Positions 1 through 8,230 of a stretch of DNA of 64,000 bases are shown piece after piece. The DNA is taken from the NCBI RefSeq assembly GCF_007830315.1, contig NZ_VLKJ01000004.1:62001-126000 (forward strand). Reading direction: 5' to 3'. Under the pieces are notes generated by a model. It had not been told where the DNA came from. It saw only the letters and a list, made by a program, of their open reading frames with translations, and ran no database searches. The stretch comes from Novosphingobium taihuense. GTDB lineage: Bacteria > Pseudomonadota > Alphaproteobacteria > Sphingomonadales > Sphingomonadaceae. Each line of letters begins with the position of its first letter. Positions within the stretch are counted from its first letter, which is position 1. The translations under genes were made by a program, and so were the position numbers.

Positions 1-1
1 T

Positions 2-784
2 TCCTGTGAGTGCGATCCATGCGGCGGAGAACGTCGCGGCGGCGACATCGTGCGCGAGCCTGATCCGCAGGAGCGCCTGATCATCCAGCTTGTCGAAGCC
101 GGGCAAGAGCACATGAAGCTAGGTGCCCAGGAAGCCGTCCTGCATGCGGGCGACATCTTCATCTGGGATAACACGCAGAACATGCAGTTCACCGTGCTGG
201 AACGGTTGAGCAAGGTTTCAGTCGCATTGCCTTTGAATCGGCTCAAGGACTGGCTGCCTCAGTCGTGGCGCAATCTGCCAAGGTGGATCAAGTCGGGCGA
301 GCCGGGCTCCGAACTTCTGGCCGGATATGTCCGCAGCCTCGTCAGGATGGATCACACGCACAACCCGCTGCGCTACGATGCTCTGGTCGATGCCGCCGTC
401 GCAATGATCGTCGCCTCGCAATCGGGCAATGGCGATCAGATCAGCCACAAAGGTGCGCAGCTCGAGACCGTGAAGGCCAAGATCCGGCAGCGACTGCATG
501 ATCCTGACCTGACGCTGGAAGCGGTGGCGGCGGCAAACCGCATCTCGCTGCGGTACCTCCACTGGTTGTTCGAGGGGAGCGGGCAAACCGCCTGGCAATT
601 TATCTCTGCAGAGCGGCTCGCAGGTTGCAAACGCGATCTGGCAAATCCTGCGTTCGCGGACTCGAGCATATTCGAGATCGGTCTGAGATGGGGGTTTGGA
701 AACGCCGCGCATTTCAGTCGCAAATTCAAAGCGGACGCGAGCCTTAGCCCAAGTGAATTCCGCGCATCCTGCAGAGTGCAATAG
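2..784 (+). CDS. AraC-family transcriptional regulator, 5' end outside the window
   Basis: The reading frame is open from the left edge, so the true start lies upstream; the first start-type codon inside (GTG at 50) falls in the middle of a domain and is probably not used. The first ~120 visible residues resemble the AraC-binding-like (cupin) sensor domain, with LHAGDIFIWDNT as the typical 'loaded as a binding platform' segment. The last ~100 residues carry the double helix-turn-helix of AraC/XylS regulators (LEAVAAANRISLRYLHWLF, then IGLRWGFGNAAHFSRKFK). The effector and target genes cannot be read from the sequence; the gene ends in a region of IS remains, so its downstream neighbour may have been lost. 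Confidence 0.88.
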   Translation, partial: SCECDPCGGERRGGDIVREPDPQERLIIQLVEAGQEHMKLGAQEAVLHAGDIFIWDNTQNMQFTVLERLSKVSVALPLNRLKDWLPQSWRNLPRWIKSGEPGSELLAGYVRSLVRMDHTHNPLRYDALVDAAVAMIVASQSGNGDQISHKGAQLETVKAKIRQRLHDPDLTLEAVAAANRISLRYLHWLFEGSGQTAWQFISAERLAGCKRDLANPAFADSSIFEIGLRWGFGNAAHFSRKFKADASLSPSEFRASCRVQ

Positions 785-810
785 TGGAGCTGCAAGTCCG
801 AGGCAAAACG

Positions 811-1172
811 ATTCGCAGACCATCGGTCGTTATCCGCTCAGCAGAGCCATGGCGCTTCAGGACCTTGCGCATGAAGGTGAGGGTGGCAGTTATGCCCCGC
901 GCGCGGGGCACGTAGCCTTCAAGCATTGCGCCCGACTGGTCTGCCGCATGCAAGAGATAGACCATCTCACCAGTCAGCTTCACGTACTTCTCATCATGAT
1001 GCTAGCACCGGTGCCAGAACCCCCGCATGCGGTTCCACCACAGCCGCGGGGTCTCGTGGCAGACGTCGATACACCGCTCGAACTGGAGGTTCTCGACGTT
1101 GCGCAATGACAACGGCAAGCGGACATACGTCTCGACCGCCAACCGGATGATGTCAGGCGAGGAGCCGAATTA
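811..1172 (-). pseudogene. Decayed IS6-family transposase remnant
   Basis: Translating the minus strand in shifting frames recovers successive pieces of an IS6-family DDE transposase: PDIIRLAVETYVRLPLSLRN and FERCIDVCHETPRLWWNRM (N-terminal region), an apparent in-frame loss of about twenty codons, an in-frame stop after MRGFWHRC, then DEKYVKLTGEMVYLLHAAD (first catalytic Asp region), LKRHGSAERITTDGLR (second Asp region). The part after the second Asp, including the catalytic Glu, is absent. No terminal inverted repeats were recognised. The fragment cannot encode a working enzyme; it marks an old insertion between the AraC gene and tRNA-Ser. Confidence 0.8.
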
Positions 1173-1509
1173 GCGGAAGGGGCTCGCAGGTTTGCGCGGT
1201 CTTGGCATCAGCCAAAGCTAGCGGCGTGAGCGTATAGCTCCAACGGGTGTTGTCGCTTTGACAGTGCCATTCCGGGCACTTCCGGCAATGGCAAAGCCAG
1301 CTTCGGGTCCGAGCGGCAATTCGTGCTCGAAAAGGCGCATTCGTGAACGCTGCGCCTGCTTGCAATGCAAGTTCGCTGCGGCAAACGGAACCAGATTCGA
1401 TTATCCGCTGGTTCAGTTTCGTGGTTCAGTTCTGCGGAAAAAAGTCGCACGAATCCGCGCACTTGCCGCCCGAGAGCGGCCTTTCAGAGAAAAGTTTGTC
1501 TGAAAGGAA
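1173..1509. other. Non-coding stretch with no recognised gene
   Basis: Short open frames cross this stretch on both strands but none has a convincing ribosome-binding site or family resemblance. It lies between the transposase remnant and tRNA-Ser, so it may be further decayed insertion or flank DNA. Confidence 0.5.
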
Positions 1510-1602
1510 TGGCGGAGACGGAGGGATTCGAACCCTCGGTACCGGATTTACCAGTACGACGGTTTAGCAAACCGTTGGTTTCAGCCACTCACCCACGTCT
1601 CC
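1510..1602 (-). tRNA. tRNA-Ser (anticodon GCU)
   Basis: On the minus strand the molecule begins GGAGACGTGGGTGAGTGGC and pairs its GGAGACG acceptor with CGTCTCC before the discriminator G and an encoded CCA. The anticodon stem GGTTT-GCT-AAACC gives GCU, reading AGC/AGU serine codons. The long variable arm and length of about 90 nt are typical of serine tRNAs. T-arm GGGTTCGAATCCC is intact. Confidence 0.97.
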
Positions 1603-1816
1603 GGATCGCAGCGGCGAGGGGGCGCTATAACGAGGGTTGTGGGGGGCGGCAAGGGCCTGCGCGGCAAAAATGCGCAGGAGTGGAAATCTGCTTCTCGCGA
1701 CGCTTTGGCGCGTTTCCGACTCGACTCATCGCCCGCTCATTGTCCGCAGGGCAGCCTTGGATTCTGGTGGCATGGCAGGGGCGCGCACATTGCGCAGGGA
1801 TCGGACGGAAAGCATT

Positions 1817-2608
1817 ATGACGACACTGGTTTATCACGCACGCGTGCTCGGTCGCCGCTTTGCCCTCGGCATGGCGGCCTGTCTTGCGATGACCGCGACC
1901 GGCGTTTCGGCGCAGGTCCAGACGGTCGATCCCAACGCGGTGATCGATGGCGATCTCACCCCGGGTGCAATGCCTGCCCAACCAGCCACCCAGTCTCCAG
2001 CCGCCAGCCCGGCCGGAGCCGAGGCCGGCAGCCTGCCCGCACTTCCGGCAGACGCTCCGCCGCCTTCGGCCACAATGACTCCAGCCCCCGCGGCTACGGC
2101 ACCTGCCGCCAAGACCGCCACAGGCACGACCTACAAGGACGACGACCTGATCGGCGCGGCCGAAGGCGTGTTCGGCAAGGGTGCAGCCGGGCTTGCCGAT
2201 GTGATCAAGGATCTGCTCAAGAAGCAGGGCGAGCCCAATGCCTATATCGTCGGCCGCGAAGCGGGCGGCGCGCTCGTTGTCGGGCTGCGCTACGGTTCGG
2301 GCACGCTACACCACAAGGTAGAGGGTGAGCGCCCGGTCTACTGGACCGGTCCGTCCATCGGCTTCGATGCAGGCGCCAACGCTGCCAGCACCTTCGTGCT
2401 CGTCTACAACCTGTTCGACAGTGAAGAGCTCTACAAGCGCTTCCCGGCGGGCGAGGGGCAGGCCTATCTCGTGGGCGGCTTCCACGTGAGCTACTTGCGC
2501 AAGGGCGATACGGTGCTGATTCCCGTGCGTTCGGGGGCAGGGCTGCGGCTTGGCATCAACGGCGGCTACATGAAGTTCTCGCGAAAGCAGAACTGGTTCC
2601 CGTTCTGA
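1817..2608 (+). CDS. eipA: EipA/DUF1134 family envelope protein
   Basis: A 263-residue exported protein. The start ATG at 1817 is chosen over an earlier in-frame GTG because it places a signal peptide at the N-terminus (basic RVLGRR, hydrophobic core, cleavage near VSAQ). Residues ~45-105 are a Pro/Ala-rich linker; the C-terminal ~160 residues form the DUF1134 domain with the conserved YIVGREAGGALVVGLRYGSG and YWTGPSIGFDAG segments. The family is conserved in alphaproteobacteria and is known from Brucella as EipA, a periplasmic protein needed for cell-envelope integrity. It stands alone between tRNA-Ser and an aminotransferase. Confidence 0.92.
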   Translation: MTTLVYHARVLGRRFALGMAACLAMTATGVSAQVQTVDPNAVIDGDLTPGAMPAQPATQSPAASPAGAEAGSLPALPADAPPPSATMTPAPAATAPAAKTATGTTYKDDDLIGAAEGVFGKGAAGLADVIKDLLKKQGEPNAYIVGREAGGALVVGLRYGSGTLHHKVEGERPVYWTGPSIGFDAGANAASTFVLVYNLFDSEELYKRFPAGEGQAYLVGGFHVSYLRKGDTVLIPVRSGAGLRLGINGGYMKFSRKQNWFPF

Positions 2609-2737
2609 GGGTTTGGCGCAACATCGCTGCAAATTGCCGCCCGCATACCTTATAATTGAAATGTAGGGTTGCCCCCGTGGCCTTCCGGCGGCATGGAGCC
2701 GCCGCAATTCGCTCCCCGGATGGAAGGCCTGAGAACC

Positions 2738-3907
2738 ATGCTCGAAAATCTTGCCGCGCAGCCTGCTGATGCCTTGCTGGCGCTGATCAAGCTCCACAAC
2801 GCCGATCCGCGCGCTGACAAGATCGACCTTGGCGTCGGCGTATATCGCACGTCCGAGGGCGATACGCCGGTGTTCAAGGCGATCAAGGCAGCCGAGGCGA
2901 GGCTTCTGGCTGATCAGGATTCCAAGGCCTACCTCGGCCCTGAAGGTGACATGGGCTTCGTTCATGCACTGGTTCCCTATGTCTTCGGCAAGGACTTCGA
3001 TCGCTCCAAGGTCGAAGGCATGCAGGCTCCTGGCGGCACCGGTGCGGTGCGCCTCGCCATCGAGGTTGCCAAGCGTTCAGGCGTGAAGCGTGTGTGGATG
3101 GGCACGCCCTCGTGGCCCAACCATGCGCAAATCATCTCCGCCGCTGGCATGGAACTGAAGACCTTCAGCCACATGACCGCCGATGGCTTCGCCGATCTCG
3201 AAGCGCTGAAGACCGCGCTGGCCGGGGCTGAAGCCGGCGATGCCGTGCTGCTCCACGGCTGCTGCCACAACCCGACCGGGGTCGATTACACTGAAGCGCA
3301 GTGGGACGAGATCGCGCCGCTGCTGGTCGAGCGTCAGGTTTTGCCGATCCTCGATCTGGCGTACCAAGGCCTGGGCGCTGGCATGGAAGCCGATGCCTAT
3401 GGCCTGCGCAAGGTGCTGAGCCTCGCGCCCGAAGCGCTGGTTGCCTATTCGTGCGACAAGAACTTCGGCCTCTATCGCGATCGCGTCGGTGCGTTCTACG
3501 CCGTCACCTCGGACGCGACTGCTCTTGCCAACGCCATGGCCAACGGCGCGACGATTGCCCGCGCTTCGTGGTCGATGCCGCCCGATCATGGCGCCGCTGC
3601 CGTCCGCCTGATCCTCGGCGATCCCGATCTTACCGCGATGTGGCTGGCCGAGCTTGACGAGATGCGCGATCGCATGCGCTGGGTGCGCGATCGTCTTGCC
3701 GCTGCGCAGCAGGTCGGCCCGATCAACATGGCGCCACTTGGCGTGCAGAACGGCCTGTTCTCTATGCTCCCGCTCAACGGCGAACAGATCCTCGCCATCC
3801 GCGAAAAGCATGGCGTCTACATGGCAGGGTCGGGCCGCATCAACATCGCCGGCCTGACCACGGGCAACATCGACAAGTTCGTCGAAGCCCTGCGCGACGT
3901 CGCCTGA
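2738..3907 (+). CDS. Class I aspartate/aromatic aminotransferase
   Basis: A 389-residue PLP-dependent aminotransferase of fold type I, subgroup of AspC/TyrB. It shows the substrate-pocket Trp (PSWPNH, W126), the PLP-binding Asn in HGCCHNPTG, the Asp of LDLAYQG (D207) and the Schiff-base lysine in SCDKNFGLY (K241), closely matching the AspC-type motif. It would transfer the amino group between aspartate or aromatic amino acids and 2-oxoglutarate in the cytoplasm; which substrate is preferred cannot be told from sequence. ATG at 2738 follows a GGAAGG ribosome-binding site; an in-frame ATG at 2720 lacks one. A TATAAT hexamer at 2651-2656 may belong to its promoter. Followed by a strong terminator. 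Confidence 0.96.
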   Translation: MLENLAAQPADALLALIKLHNADPRADKIDLGVGVYRTSEGDTPVFKAIKAAEARLLADQDSKAYLGPEGDMGFVHALVPYVFGKDFDRSKVEGMQAPGGTGAVRLAIEVAKRSGVKRVWMGTPSWPNHAQIISAAGMELKTFSHMTADGFADLEALKTALAGAEAGDAVLLHGCCHNPTGVDYTEAQWDEIAPLLVERQVLPILDLAYQGLGAGMEADAYGLRKVLSLAPEALVAYSCDKNFGLYRDRVGAFYAVTSDATALANAMANGATIARASWSMPPDHGAAAVRLILGDPDLTAMWLAELDEMRDRMRWVRDRLAAAQQVGPINMAPLGVQNGLFSMLPLNGEQILAIREKHGVYMAGSGRINIAGLTTGNIDKFVEALRDVA

Positions 3908-3927
3908 AGACAGCGCGAAACCAACGA

Positions 3928-3960
3928 GAAAGGGCGGGGCCTTGCGGCTCCGCCCTTTTC
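3928..3960. terminator. Rho-independent terminator, probably bidirectional
   Basis: A GC-rich inverted repeat, AAAGGGCGGGGCC then TTGC then GGCTCCGCCCTTTT, ends in a T run on the plus strand and is flanked by an A run that acts as a T run on the minus strand. It separates the convergent aminotransferase and ligO. Confidence 0.88.
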
Positions 3961-3968
3961 GTTTGCGC

Positions 3969-4889
3969 TCAGAAGTCCGCAGCCCGCGATTGCCGCCGTG
4001 CTTCGGCAAAGCTGTCGGCGCGGAACTTCTCGAAGGCCACGCGCCGGTCATAGCCGGGGTCCTTGGGATAATCCTGATATTCCGCGATGATCTCGTCGAA
4101 GATCTCGCGCATCTCTTCCCTGTGGTCGGGGTGCGAGAAGATGTGAAGGCGGTTGGCCGTCATCGCCTCGATCACACGAGCGCCAATCACGTCGGGCTCC
4201 ATGCCAAATTCGTGCAGCCCCTGCAGACGCTCCACTGCGCTCGGATCGACCGGCTTCATCGCCCCCTTCAGGGCTTCGGGGCGCACGTCGTCGCTGGCAT
4301 AGATGTAGCTCTTCACAAGGCCGGGACAGAGCACCGAGACGCCGATCTGATACTTCAGCAGCGAATAGTGCAGCGATTCCGAAAGCCCGCGCACGGCAAA
4401 CTTGGTGGTGTTGTAGATGCCGGGGCTACCCGCGGCGAGGAAGGCCGCCATCGAGGCGGTGTTGACCACGTGCCCGCCCTTCTGCTCGCCCGCCTTTACG
4501 CGCTCGACCATGCGCGGAACGAAGGTCATCACGCCGTTGATCACCCCGTGGAGGTTTACGCCCATGACCCAGTCCCAGTCGTCGTAGGAGCTCTCCTCGA
4601 TCGGCTGGAACAGGTTCACACCCGCGTTGTTGCACAGGATCGAAACCGGGCCGAACTTCGCCTCGACCTCGTCCGCCGCCGCCTTGAACCCGTCGCGGCT
4701 GGCCACGTCGAGCTGGACGCCCATCACTTCCCGATTGTCGAGCGAGGCCAGCGCCTTGTCGATGGAATCCTGCCGAATGTCGGCGATGGCGACCTTACAT
4801 CCCTCGTTCAGCAACTGCCGCACCAGCCCGATGCCCACGCCGTTGGCGCCTCCGGTGACGAAGGCGGTGCGCCCTGCAAAGTCCTTCAT
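3969..4889 (-). CDS. ligO: Short-chain C-alpha-dehydrogenase of beta-aryl ether catabolism (LigO-type)
   Basis: A 306-residue classical/extended SDR with the NAD-binding TGGANGVGIG near the N-terminus, the NNAG motif and the catalytic YNTTK with the upstream Ser of TASMAAF. Length and C-terminal extension (YQDYPKDPG) match the LigD/L/N/O group of sphingomonad enzymes that oxidise the C-alpha alcohol of guaiacylglycerol-beta-guaiacyl ether to the ketone; its N-terminal half closely resembles LigO as I remember it. LigD and LigO are described as acting on alpha-R isomers. It is the second gene of a two-gene minus-strand operon: its ATG overlaps the ligN stop (ATGA). Assignment to ligO rather than another paralogue is by recall. 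Confidence 0.85.
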   Translation of the reverse strand: MKDFAGRTAFVTGGANGVGIGLVRQLLNEGCKVAIADIRQDSIDKALASLDNREVMGVQLDVASRDGFKAAADEVEAKFGPVSILCNNAGVNLFQPIEESSYDDWDWVMGVNLHGVINGVMTFVPRMVERVKAGEQKGGHVVNTASMAAFLAAGSPGIYNTTKFAVRGLSESLHYSLLKYQIGVSVLCPGLVKSYIYASDDVRPEALKGAMKPVDPSAVERLQGLHEFGMEPDVIGARVIEAMTANRLHIFSHPDHREEMREIFDEIIAEYQDYPKDPGYDRRVAFEKFRADSFAEARRQSRAADF

Positions 4890-5806
4890 GCGCCGCGCGC
4901 CTCTTTCAGCTTGTTCTGCCGCGCGATCTCCTCGGTGATCGCCGGGTTGCGGAACAGCATCGCGAAGGTCTGCTTGTATTCCGGGTTCTCGGGCAGGTGG
5001 GTCTGCACCGCTGCGGTGGTGGCAAGGCCGCGCTCCTCCACGCCGGTCAGGAATTCGGCATGGGTGAGGATGTAGAGCTCGTCATTGAGAATGCCTTCCA
5101 GCACCCGTTCGCCGACCTGCTCCTTGGTCTGGTAGAGATGCATGAAGTTGCCACCGGAGGCGCGGCGCTTGTCGGCTTCGGCATAGCCGGTCTCGGCAAG
5201 ATCGGCCGGACGGGTCTTGCCGGCATCGGCGATGTTCGATTGCACCGCGCCGGGACAGAAGGCGCTGCAGATCACGCCGCGCGGTTCGAGTTCGGGGCGC
5301 ATGCATTCCATCATCGAGGTGACAGCGGCCTTGCCCGAGGAATAAATCGTGGTCATGCCCACCGGCACCAGCGCGCTCATCGATGCGGTACAGACGATGT
5401 GGCCACCTTCGCCATGGGCAAGGATGCGCGGCAGCATGGTGACGATGCCGTTGATCGTGCCGCCCACATTCACGCCCATGACCCAGTCCCAGTCGGCAAA
5501 GGTCGCAAGCTCGGTCGGCCCGACGACGGCAACGCCTGCATTGTTCACCAGAATGTGGATCTTGCCGAACCTTGCTTCGACCGCATCGGCGACAGCTGCG
5601 AACTGCTCGCGGTTGGTCACGTCGAGCTGAACCGCCAGCACGCGCTCGCCCCCATCGAGTTCGGCCACGGCAGAATCGAGGTGATCCTGCCGGATGTCGG
5701 CGATGGTCACGTTCATGCCCGCGCCCAGCAGCGCCTTGGCGATCCCGAGGCCGATGCCGCTGGCACCTCCCGTCACGAAGGCCGTCTTACCCGGCAGATT
5801 CTGCAT
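4886..5806 (-). CDS. ligN: Short-chain C-alpha-dehydrogenase of beta-aryl ether catabolism (LigN-type)
   Basis: A 306-residue SDR paralogous to the downstream gene: TGGASGIGLG cofactor loop, NNAG, and catalytic YSSGK with Ser in TASMSAL. It would oxidise the benzylic alcohol of beta-O-4 dimers with NAD, the first step before LigE/LigF glutathione-dependent ether cleavage (not in this window). LigN and LigL are the alpha-S-specific members. The start at 5806 follows GGAGAGGA. It is the first gene of the ligN-ligO operon and diverges from an MFS transporter; a 19-bp operator lies in the shared 160-bp intergenic region. Calling it ligN rather than ligL or ligD rests on resemblance and gene order that I recall from N. 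aromaticivorans. Confidence 0.82.
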   Translation of the reverse strand: MQNLPGKTAFVTGGASGIGLGIAKALLGAGMNVTIADIRQDHLDSAVAELDGGERVLAVQLDVTNREQFAAVADAVEARFGKIHILVNNAGVAVVGPTELATFADWDWVMGVNVGGTINGIVTMLPRILAHGEGGHIVCTASMSALVPVGMTTIYSSGKAAVTSMMECMRPELEPRGVICSAFCPGAVQSNIADAGKTRPADLAETGYAEADKRRASGGNFMHLYQTKEQVGERVLEGILNDELYILTHAEFLTGVEERGLATTAAVQTHLPENPEYKQTFAMLFRNPAITEEIARQNKLKEARGA

Positions 5807-5891
5807 CAGATCCTCTCCATCCTGTACTGCCCTCAGCCCTCGGGAGAAGGCGGGGAATCATTTTTCGCCTTTTGTATTCACCAGAGCGGAA

Positions 5892-5910
5892 TTGTATGCA
5901 AGACTAACAA
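5892..5910. promoter_or_regulatory. Predicted MarR-type operator, copy 1 (ligN / MFS)
   Basis: The 19-bp imperfect palindrome TTGTATGCAAGACTAACAA has half-sites TTGTATGC and, on the other strand, TTGTTAGT, separated by 3 bp. The same element recurs at 7382 and 15847. Its centre is about 66 bp upstream of the MFS start and 95 bp upstream of the ligN start, so it could control one or both directions. Confidence 0.7.
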
Positions 5911-5966
5911 TATCACCGCTTCGAAAAGGTTCGGAAAACGACCGTGACGGTGAGAGAGGAGAGCAC

Positions 5967-7358
5967 ATGGCAGGTGTCGCAGTCACGGTAGTTCCCGAGG
6001 CCGACGTTCAGCAGGAACGCGCCGATCACCCGGCAAGTGCCGCCTACTGGGCGCTGTTCGTTATCGTGCTGGCCACTTTCATGACGTTCTTCGATGCCGT
6101 GACATTCGGCATGCTCGCCGAGCGGATCAAGCACGATTTCGGTCTCACCGATTCGCAGCTCGGGTTCCTCGCCGGACCTGCCAGCATCATCTGCTATCTC
6201 TTTGTCGGCATACCGCTGGCGCGCCTCGCCGATATCTACCCGCGCAAGTACGTGCTGGGGGCAGGGGCCGCGCTGGTCGGCGTGATCATCTCCGCAGGCG
6301 GCCTTGCCCAGAGCTTCGGCCAGTTCGTCGGCAGCCGCGTGTTCCTTGCTGCTGGCGGTTCGGCCCATGCGCCTGCGTCCTATTCGCTGCTGGCAGACGC
6401 CTTTCCTCCAAAGAAGCTGACGCGCGCCTTCGCGCTGCTGCAGTTCGGCTTCATTGGCGGCACCACATTGGGGCCGTTGATCGGCGGCATGCTGGTGATG
6501 ATGACTGCGTCGTGGGGTGTCACCCAGCTAGGCCCGCTTACGATCCTTGGCTGGCAGTGGATCCTTATCTTCATGGGAATTCCTTCGCTGCTCGTCGGTT
6601 TGCTGTTCCTGACGATCAAGGAGCCGCCACGCATGGCCCCTGCGGCCGACGCGCCGACGGTCCCTGTCAACGCTTCGTTCGGGCGCAAGGTGCTCACCTT
6701 CATGGGCCTCGATGCCTTCCGCGCCATCAACGCCAAGCCTCGTGTTTATTATCCGCTTTTCGGCGCGCTGGCTCTCAGCGCCGTCGAAACCTTCGGCCTG
6801 CAGTTCTGGCGCGTGCCCTTCTTGATCCGCACGTTCGGCTGGAATGAAGGCCAGATCGGCGCTGCCTTGGGGGCAACCGTGCTGATTGCATCTCTCTCGG
6901 GGCTGCTGCTTGGCGGGATTTTCGTCGAATGGCTGGCCAAGCGCTACAAGGATGCCAACGTTCGCGCCGCCACCTGCTGCGCGGCAGGCGTCACCGTCTG
7001 CACGATCACCGCCATTCTCATGCCCACGGCCTGGGGCTCTCTGATCATGTTCGGCCTCTCGGGCATGTTCGGCATCGCAGGCGCCGTGCCGCAGAACGCA
7101 GCGGTGCAGCGCGTCGCGCCCAACGACATGCGCGGGCAGGTGACCGCTTTCTACCTGTTCATGTTCACCTTCTTCGGCGCGATGGGCAGTTACGTGGTCG
7201 GCAAGGTGCAGGATGTCCTGATCGGTGACCCGACGCAGCTGTGGAAGGCGCTGCTGATCACCGCCAGCGTGCTCATGCCGCTCGCCACATTCCTGATGTT
7301 CCGCGCCATCCGTCCTTATCGCGAAGAAGTCGAACGGCTCGAGGCGCTTGGCCGTTGA
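5967..7358 (+). CDS. MFS transporter, probable aromatic-dimer or aromatic-acid importer
   Basis: A 463-residue inner-membrane protein with about twelve hydrophobic segments and the MFS loop motif after helix 2 (VGIPLARLADIYPRKYV). The ATG at 5967 is chosen because GAGAGGAGAG precedes it and the upstream in-frame extension is antisense to ligN and crosses the operator. It opens the plus-strand catabolic run and is followed by ldpA after a 73-bp gap containing another operator copy. The family includes exporters as well as proton-coupled importers; uptake of a lignin-derived compound is inferred from neighbours only. Confidence 0.9.
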   Translation: MAGVAVTVVPEADVQQERADHPASAAYWALFVIVLATFMTFFDAVTFGMLAERIKHDFGLTDSQLGFLAGPASIICYLFVGIPLARLADIYPRKYVLGAGAALVGVIISAGGLAQSFGQFVGSRVFLAAGGSAHAPASYSLLADAFPPKKLTRAFALLQFGFIGGTTLGPLIGGMLVMMTASWGVTQLGPLTILGWQWILIFMGIPSLLVGLLFLTIKEPPRMAPAADAPTVPVNASFGRKVLTFMGLDAFRAINAKPRVYYPLFGALALSAVETFGLQFWRVPFLIRTFGWNEGQIGAALGATVLIASLSGLLLGGIFVEWLAKRYKDANVRAATCCAAGVTVCTITAILMPTAWGSLIMFGLSGMFGIAGAVPQNAAVQRVAPNDMRGQVTAFYLFMFTFFGAMGSYVVGKVQDVLIGDPTQLWKALLITASVLMPLATFLMFRAIRPYREEVERLEALGR

Positions 7359-7381
7359 CAGCAACTTCCGACTGGGTCAGA

Positions 7382-7400
7382 TTGTTAGTAAGACTTACAA
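7382..7400 (+). promoter_or_regulatory. Predicted MarR-type operator, copy 2 (ldpA)
   Basis: TTGTTAGTAAGACTTACAA is the most symmetric copy: half-sites TTGTTAGT and TTGTAAGT (opposite strand) around a 3-bp spacer. It lies 32-50 bp before the GTG start of ldpA. Its presence also shows that the longer in-frame extension of ldpA is untranslated. Confidence 0.75.
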
Positions 7401-7431
7401 AATATATGCCAAAAGAACATGGGAGTTGGAA

Positions 7432-8172
7432 GTGTCCGATAACAGCCAGATTGCCGCGCTCGAAAACCGGCTAGCCGATCTCGAACAGCGCCTTACCGTG
7501 CGTGAGGATGAGCTTGATATCCGGAAGCTGCAGCACCTCTACGGCTACCTGATCGACAAGTGCATGTATAACGAGACGGTGGACCTGTTCACCGACGATG
7601 GCGAAGTGCGCTTCTTCGGCGGCGTGTGGAAGGGCAAGGAAGGCGTGCGCCGCCTCTACGTCGAACGCTTCCAGAAGCGCTTCACTTACGGCAACAACGG
7701 CCCGATCGACGGCTTCCTGCTCGACCACCCGCAGTTGCAGGACATCATAAACGTGCAGCCTGATGGCGTGACCGCACTTGGCCGCGCGCGCTCGATGATG
7801 CAGGCTGGCCGCCACAAGGACTATGAAGGCGATGCCCCGCACCTCAAGGCGCGCCAGTGGTGGGAAGGCGGCATCTATGAGAACACCTACAAGAAGGTGG
7901 ACGGGGTTTGGCGGATGCACATCCTCAACTACATGCCGATCTGGCACGCAGATTTCGAGCATGGTTGGGCCAACACCCCGCACGAGTACGTGCCGTTCCC
8001 CAAGGTGACCTATCCCGAAGATCCGACCGGACCGGACGAACTGATCACCGATCACTGGCTGTGGCCCACGCACAAGCTCAACGCCTTCCACATGAAGCAC
8101 CCCATCACGGGCGAGGAAATGGTTGCCCAGCGCTGGCAGGGTGACATCGACCGCGAGAACGCGCGGAAGTAA
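7432..8172 (+). CDS. ldpA: NTF2/SnoaL-like diarylpropane lyase (LdpA, formerly LsdE)
   Basis: A 246-residue protein. Residues ~6-30 form a short heptad-like helix (LENRLADLEQRL) and ~30-175 an NTF2/SnoaL alpha+beta domain with signatures such as KLQHLYGYLIDKC, LFTDDGEVRFFGG and GVWRMHILNY. LdpA of N. aromaticivorans is an NTF2-like enzyme that removes formaldehyde without cofactor from the beta-1 dimer erythro-1,2-diguaiacylpropane-1,3-diol, giving lignostilbene. The lignostilbene dioxygenase gene nearby, sharing the same operator, supports this role; a phenylcoumaran-type formaldehyde lyase is the main alternative. The GTG at 7432 is chosen because GGGAG precedes it by 6 nt and the operator lies just upstream. 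No signal peptide. Confidence 0.72.
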   Translation: MSDNSQIAALENRLADLEQRLTVREDELDIRKLQHLYGYLIDKCMYNETVDLFTDDGEVRFFGGVWKGKEGVRRLYVERFQKRFTYGNNGPIDGFLLDHPQLQDIINVQPDGVTALGRARSMMQAGRHKDYEGDAPHLKARQWWEGGIYENTYKKVDGVWRMHILNYMPIWHADFEHGWANTPHEYVPFPKVTYPEDPTGPDELITDHWLWPTHKLNAFHMKHPITGEEMVAQRWQGDIDRENARK

Positions 8173-8176
8173 GAGC

Positions 8177-8216
8177 TTGCGGGCAGGTGCCACCTCCTCC
8201 CGGCGCCTGCTCGCAA
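8177..8216 (+). other. Intergenic stem-loop between ldpA and the aldehyde dehydrogenase gene
   Basis: TTGCGGGCAGGTGCC and GGCGCCTGCTCGCAA pair over 15 positions (13 perfect or nearly so) around a 10-nt pyrimidine loop (ACCTCCTCCC). There is no T run, so it is more likely an RNA stabiliser, processing site or partial terminator than a full stop. The loop resembles the anti-Shine-Dalgarno sequence. Confidence 0.55.
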
Positions 8217-8230
8217 ACCATGGAACAGAC

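Noticed and set aside
1343..1820. Overlapping plus-strand open frames containing a GGIRTLGTG / GFEPSVPDL type peptide
   Set aside because: These are translations across the minus-strand tRNA-Ser gene and its flank, a well-known false-gene pattern.
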